Source: Luzula sylvatica (Eukaryota > Streptophyta > Magnoliopsida > Poales > Juncaceae). Taken from it: a DNA stretch of 64,000 bases. A program made the position numbers and the translations under genes. The DNA lies in assembly GCA_946800325.1 (NCBI GenBank), contig OX326959.1, positions 36,880,908-36,944,907 on the forward strand, written 5' to 3'. The notes beneath the pieces are model-generated. The model did no database searches and was not told the origin of the DNA. It worked only from the letters and a program-made list of their open reading frames with translations. Shown piece after piece: positions 59,219-64,000 of this stretch. The first letter of the stretch is position 1. Each line of letters starts with the position of its first letter.

Positions 59219-60106
59219 TGTTGGATATCGGCATCACTATCGAGCCCCGCGCAGCGGATTGTGAGGCCCGGTCCGACCCAATCCCGAGGACCACGTCGTC
59301 CATTCAGAAATACGAATCATGAAATGCAACTAAAACCTATGAAATTAACTCTTAATTCATAGAGAATCATACCACGTGAAATTGATCACGGAGACGGGTT
59401 GATTCTTGTGTAGTTGCTGCTGTCCTTGCTTCGACTCCGGCGACACGCACGTCCCACGCCCGTGCGATTCGACACCTAATTCGAAGCTCTGATTTGTCGT
59501 ATACAACCGGAATCATTCCGGTTAAGATCCGACCTTGTCCGTTCTTGCTCTCCTTAGATCACAATGAAAGATCTCAACTGAGATCTCTCTACCCGTATCC
59601 ACCTCGAGTTATCATCTTACGGTTACACATAAATTCTCCTAGTATATTCACGCGTAAACTTGCTTGAATCTGAATTTGAGAACTCTTCTCCAAATTATCT
59701 CTATTCTCTAATGGCTTTTCTTGAGGAAGAAGATGAAAAATTATCACCCCCATATCTCCACCAGATCTGAGAATAAATATCATTAATCTCTGATCATACC
59801 ATTAATTACAGAACAATTAATTAGAGATAAAAAACGGTCAACACAGAATTCGGAACATAGTTCGTTCGAACGCACCTTACGGTTCGTTCGAACGAACCAG
59901 TCACTGTTAATGTGTTACATATGTTCGTTCGAACTGAATAACTTTTGAACAGAACGAACCATAGTGCGTTCGAACGAACCATATTAGTTCGTTCGAACGA
60001 ACCATCTCCTGGTTCTTAAGTTTACACAATCTCGTTGTGAACTCAACCACTTTTATCATCCTCATTTGTACGTTCTTCTAGTTGATCCAAAACTGTAGTT
60101 CCTTCA
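59219..60106 (-). mobile_element. Copia-family LTR, minus orientation, 888 bp
   Basis: On the minus strand it starts TGAAGGAACTACAG (60106) and ends CCGATATCCAACA (59219). It parallels the solo LTR at 53591-54519 over its U5 and first U3 part, so it is the same family. Its palindromes differ (CGTTCGAACG, 59860-60003). No primer-binding site or polypurine tract adjoins it and flanks do not form a duplication (TTTTG against GTTTA), so it is a solo LTR with altered flanks or an element remnant. Confidence 0.8.
59860..60003. promoter_or_regulatory. Array of ~6 CGTTCGAACG palindromes
   Basis: GTTCGTTCGAACGCAC (59860-59875), GGTTCGTTCGAACGAACC and GTTCGTTCGAACGAACC (59987-60003) are examples. It occupies the same LTR position as the CGTCATGACG arrays in its relatives. 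Confidence 0.85.
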
Positions 60107-60496
60107 GTTTATTGAGATCAGAAACGGTAAACAACACTGGAAGTATATATTAACACTTTGTTGGTTCAAATTTCCTATTGTTTGATTATCTCAAATACAA
60201 TGTCGATACTACTAACGAAATCTAGCAAGATAAATGTGTAGGAGATAGGTACAAAATGAAAGGATCAATCAAGAATAACAACAATCAAAGACGTCAAAGA
60301 ATCACGAATAAAATCAAGACGCACATGAATCAAGACATTGAAGAATTGCGAAGAAGATCAAGACATAGAAGATTCCGCAAGTTGGGATATCTACCTAATC
60401 ATCAATACAATATATAGGTATCTCTAAACTTGTTTAAAAGATTAAACTCAATGAAAAAGTACTTGAATTCAATTAAAAAAGGCTGAAATCAGTATG

Positions 60497-61043
60497 TCCG
60501 TTGCAACGGAATTCCAGTCCGTTGTAACGGAACTACTCGATTTATTCAACATGGGAAAAACCAGTATAGTCCGTTGCAACGTAATCACCAATACGTTGTA
60601 ACGGAAATTTACGTTGTAACGGAACTCTATCTCCGTTGCAACGTTCTTTTATTTCCAATGAGGAAGCCTGTCACAGAAGAATATCCGTTGTAACGGACAT
60701 CAATGTCCGTTGTAACAGACATTCTTGCTTCACTTCAGTATAAACTTACACATAAGTCCGTTGCAACGGATTAACCAATACGTTGTAACGGAACACCTCA
60801 TCCCGTTGTAACGGAAAACTCTCCGTTGCAACGAGAATTAAATCCAAAGATGAAGTGTTGTCTCAGTAGAAGGTCCGTTGTAACGGACACAAGTCCGTGG
60901 CAACGGACTAGCTAACACAGAGTTCCGTTGTAACGGACTACTTACGTTACAACGGACTGTGTAATAAATTCAAGTACGACAGCCTCCAACGGCTAGTTTT
61001 TGAATCACTCCGTTGCAACGGACCATATGTCCGTTGCAACGGA
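60497..61043. promoter_or_regulatory. Array of ~18 TCCGTTGCAACGGA palindromes
   Basis: Eighteen units, most TCCGTTGCAACGGA or TCCGTTGTAACGGA, lie in 547 bp and end 40 bp before the TATA box. Each is an inverted pair of AACGG separated by two bases. AACGG is the core of the plant MSA element bound by three-repeat MYB proteins at G2/M. The family relation is known biology; a role here is inference. Confidence 0.88.
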
Positions 61044-61083
61044 CTATTCAGAATAAGCAAGTGAGGGAAGGGACTATGTGTTC

Positions 61084-61091
61084 TATAAATA
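61084..61091 (+). promoter_or_regulatory. TATA box of the 1503-bp LTR
   Basis: TATAAATA in GTTCTATAAATAGAACC, itself a palindrome, is followed by CCTTCCCTCATTCTCTCTC, a typical pyrimidine-rich start region. Confidence 0.75.
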
Positions 61092-61666
61092 GAACCCTTC
61101 CCTCATTCTCTCTCATCACTTCAACTATCCAAAATTATACCTTCCAAAGAGAGAATCCTTGCTATACCATTGAGTTAGATAATCTTCTAAAACATTCTTA
61201 GAGATTAGATTTCCCTCTTCTCCCTTCAAATACTATTCCCAACTTGCGTGACCGATCACGTTTTAGTTCGTATTTAGAAATTGTAATAGGCTAGTACAAA
61301 AAGTGTAAAGAGCCTTAGCTATAGATCGATAGAAGCGTGTAAATCGATCTAGGCAAATCCTTGTAATCGAGTTGAGTTGGAATTCAATCGAAAGCCAAAA
61401 AGAGGCACAAGGCATTCCCGGAGACGTAGGTACTCGCAAATAATTGAGTCGGTCAATTAAGCGAGTAAAGGGTGAGTTAAAGCTACAAAGCAACCACCTA
61501 CCGAACTTCGTAAACAAACATCTTGTGTCAAAGTGTTTGTACGGTATCATCTTTATCATCTAAATTATTATTTATTCCGCACCGTAAATTAGGTTTAAAT
61601 CTAAACTAAGTGTAAGTTAGATTGCCAAATTTACCCCCCTCTAGGTTAGAATTAACCAACACACTT

Positions 61667-62936
61667 AACACTAAAATAATACATTAATATAATTTTTTTT
61701 ACCAACCTCCTTATTTGGACTCATCTTTATGTAATCTACTCATGCCAAATTATTACAATTATTTCAATCATTAAATTATTTTGTGTGAATATGTTTTATT
61801 TGTCGATATTTATATGTCCCTTATTTTACACATAATTTTAAGCAATTTTAGAAGTCCACATCATCTTACACTGATGATGTGTCAAAATATTATTCGTTAG
61901 GTTCATGTTGGATCAGTTGTATTTGATTTTGAATTTTTTTCACAATATGTTACATGATCAATTGTGAATACAAATAGAATGTAAGTAGTTTAAATATGTA
62001 ACATTAATAAATTAATATATAATATCATAAAACATACATCAAATATTGTTAGTATTTTTCATAATATAATTTTAAAAAATTAAGAAATATATTCACTTGA
62101 ATTTTATCTTTATTTTGAGATCTATATTATTATATATTCAATATTTTTCTCTAACTTAAAATTATGAAAATAATTATGTAAAAGAATATATAAAAATAAG
62201 TATAATTAAATTAATGACTTGTAAGCCTAATTATTATTATTTTTAAAACTATAATTGGAAAAAAAAAATTGCACATACTACTAAGTATGTTATATTTATA
62301 TTTTTACTTAAAACAATTTCATGTTAATCTTTAAAAAAAAAAATGAAAGATATTTATTTACTAAACACAAATAATTTCTTTAACTTATATAATATTTTTC
62401 AATAATAAAGATGAAACATAAAATCACATACTACTAAGTAAGTTATATTTGTATTTTTACTTGAAACAATTTCATGTTAATCTTTAAAGAAAATAATAAA
62501 AATGAAAGATATTTATTTACTAAACACAAATAATTTCTTTAACTTAATATTTTTCAATCATAAAGATGAAACATAAAATTTATCAGACACAAATATTTTG
62601 TTCAACTTTTAAAATGTTATTATTTTTATTTTTAGATATGAAAATTTATAATATCATATGACTTTGCTTTTTATTTATGTTCATTGTTATTTTATTATCT
62701 TATAGTAACATTTATTTTTTTTTGTATTTGTTGTATTAAAGTACTAAATAAATATTTCGAATTGTGTCGGATTCAAAAATAATATAATAATTTTGTCATC
62801 ATCAAATTTTCTTAATCAATATAATTTTTCTTTTCACAAAATTTTATGTTTGATCCCGAAAAATCATAACTATATATTATGTGTATGACAAAACAAATGA
62901 AACAAAAAGTTTTGCGAAGCGCGAGTAATCTTCTAG
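61667..62936 (+). other. AT-rich DNA ending in a Helitron-type terminus
   Basis: No gene. 62265-62400 and 62425-62565 are a tandem duplication of ~150 bp (ACAATTTCATGTTAATCTTT, ATTTACTAAACACAAATAAT). The end GCGAAGCGCGAGTAATCTT plus CTAG (62933-62936), followed by T, fits a Helitron 3' hairpin and terminus. The 5' end was not found. Confidence 0.5.
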
Positions 62937-63142
62937 TTATCGTATTAACATTGAATTTACCATGTTCGTACCAAAATATAAAATACAAAAGAAACGATTT
63001 TCTACCTCAAAAATAATACTTTTTTAATTAATAATAAAATAAATATAATGTACTGTACCAAAATGTAATTTAGCCAAAAAAAAAGACCGACCCGAACCCA
63101 AACGTCTCAACCGGTTAACCCCTTCATTACATCTCGCCTCCC

Positions 63143-63197
63143 TTCTCTCTCTCTCTTCCCCTCCACCTCTTCTCTCTCTCTCTCTCTCTCTTTCTCT
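63143..63197 (+). repeat. CT-rich tract in the AP-4 epsilon leader
   Basis: CTCTCTCTC runs interrupted by CCCCTCCACCT end about 35 bp before the ATG at 63231, in the expected 5' UTR. Confidence 0.85.
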
Positions 63198-63230
63198 GAT
63201 CCAGATCTCACTTTCCACTCCCATCTCACC

Positions 63231-64000
63231 ATGGAGCAGCTCAAATTCATCGGCCGTGAGCTCGCCATGGGTTCCAATAGCGGGGCCTCCAAGGAATTTC
63301 TCGATCTCGTCAAATCTATTGGTGAGTCGCGATCCAAATCCGAGGAGGATCGTATAATCCTCCGTGAACTCGAAACGCTCAGGCGCCGTCTCTTAGAACC
63401 CGATATCCCTCGTAAGAAGATGAAGGAATATATTTTGCGTTTGGTCTATGCCGAGATGCTTGGACACGATGCTTCCTTTGGCCACATCCATGCTGTCAAA
63501 ATGGCCCATGATGATAATATAGTGTTGAAAAGAACTGGATATTTGGCCGTAGCGTTGTTTTTGGGGGATGACGACGATTTGATTATATTGATTGTGAATA
63601 CGATTCAAAAGGACCTGAGATCGGATAATTATTTGGTGGTTTCTGCTGCATTGGTGGCAGTTTGTAGGTTGATTAATGAGGAGACGATACCAGCAGTTTT
63701 GCCTCAAGTGGTGGAGTTATTAGGCCATCAAAAAGAGACGGTTAGGAAGAAGGCTGTAATGGCGCTCCATCGATTTTATCAGAAATCGCCCAGTTCTGTG
63801 TCGCATTTGGTTTCCAATTTTCGAAAGGTGAGTTCTTTGACCTCCAAAGTTTGGATCTTTTCATTTATTTTGTATTTTCTGAATCACGTCACATTCAATT
63901 TATGAAAGAAACAATATCAGACCTTAACAATGGGATTTTAGTTTCTTCTTTTTTCTGATTAAATGCAGAAGCTTTGCGACAACGATCCAGGAGTAATGGG
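63231..64000 (+). CDS. AP4E: AP-4 adaptor complex subunit epsilon, N-terminal part (runs off the window)
   Basis: Exon 1 is 63231-63827 (199 codons) and ends CGAAAG/GTGAGT. The intron is 63828-63968, and exon 2 starts AAGCTTTGCGACAAC (KLCDNDPGVMG) and continues past the end. The protein begins MEQLKFIGRELAMGSNSGAS and contains SKEFLDLVKSIGESRSKSEE, KKMKEYILRLVYAEMLGHDA, KRTGYLAVALFL, NTIQKDLRSDNYLVV and PSSVSHLVSNFRK. This is the adaptin alpha-solenoid trunk of the large epsilon subunit, close to plant AP4E. AP-4 acts at the trans-Golgi network, sorting cargo such as vacuolar storage proteins and its receptors; epsilon pairs with beta4 in the core. The start is the first ATG after a CT-rich leader in a CACCATGG context. 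Only about a fifth of the expected protein is present. It is the best-preserved gene here. Confidence 0.95.

Larger units (their letters stand above)
60159..61661 (+). mobile_element. Solo LTR, 1503 bp, different family
   Basis: It starts TGTTGGTTCAAATT and ends TTAACCAACA, with a perfect 5-bp duplication CACTT (60154-60158 and 61662-61666). A TATA box lies at 61084-61091, followed by a CT-rich leader. The U5 has GCATTCCCGGAGACGTAGGT and TTTACCCCCCTCTAGG, phrases typical of plant Copia LTR/leader junctions. No gag-pol. Its U3 is packed with TCCGTTGCAACGGA palindromes. Confidence 0.9.

Noticed and set aside
59219..60106. 5' LTR of the minus-strand Copia element at 47522-57960
   Set aside because: No primer-binding site lies on its inner side, a Helitron and unrelated DNA intervene, and its palindromes differ from those of the 3' LTR at 47522-48114.
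60497..61043. CRISPR-like array
   Set aside because: The repeats are 14-bp palindromes with irregular spacing in a plant LTR; there are no cas genes and no uniform spacers.

Overview
The window is nuclear DNA of a flowering plant, most likely a eudicot. The evidence is spliced genes with GT-AG introns, a plant-type AP-4 epsilon adaptin, a DUF4220/DUF594 membrane protein, a PADRE/DUF4228 protein, and nested plant LTR retrotransposons, Helitrons, hAT and PIF/Harbinger elements, and a plant LINE. Most of the 64 kb is transposon-derived. I support only three apparently working host loci: a DUF4220/DUF594 gene (31071-33133, +, two exons), one intact copy of a small PADRE-like gene (45985-45517, -, two exons), and the first exon and start of the second exon of the AP-4 epsilon subunit gene (63231-64000, +). 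A mitochondrial-type ribosomal protein S15 locus (24618-22337, -) is a pseudogene.

Layout. 1-9800: T-rich and AT-rich sequence, a Copia-like solo LTR, a LINE relic split by a hAT MITE, an exact 459-bp tandem array split by another solo LTR, and a Helitron filled with a minisatellite. 9800-19230: a solo LTR fragment, then a complete 8.46-kb Copia-type element (TSD AATAT). Its two 1039-bp LTRs differ by one base that I can see, yet its interior has no usable gag-pol frame. 19230-27740: AT-rich DNA, a Ulp1 protease fragment, the S15 pseudogene, and the first of three copies of a duplicated segment, this one invaded by a PIF/Harbinger element. 27741-38466: a candidate 10.7-kb hAT-type unit (8-bp TSD CTTATGGC) that contains the DUF4220/DUF594 gene. 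38470-47520: two tandem copies of a ~4.27-kb segment, each with a PADRE gene, one frameshifted and one intact. 47520-57960: an old minus-strand Copia-type element hosting a 5.4-kb LINE, a related solo LTR and a 1.68-kb Gypsy-like solo LTR. 58070-62940: a Helitron, two further LTRs, AT-rich DNA and another Helitron end. 63100-64000: the AP-4 epsilon gene.

The most unusual signal is in the LTRs. At least four LTRs from at least two families carry dense arrays of short perfect palindromes in the U3, just upstream of the TATA-like region. All fit YCGT-N4-ACGR with a self-complementary N4, but each family or subfamily has its own version: CGTCATGACG, CGTTCGAACG or CGTTGCAACG. A separate Copia LTR repeats another palindrome, TAGATAAT-N3-ATTATCTA. 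These look like iterated regulatory sites that are homogenised within a family and replaced between families.
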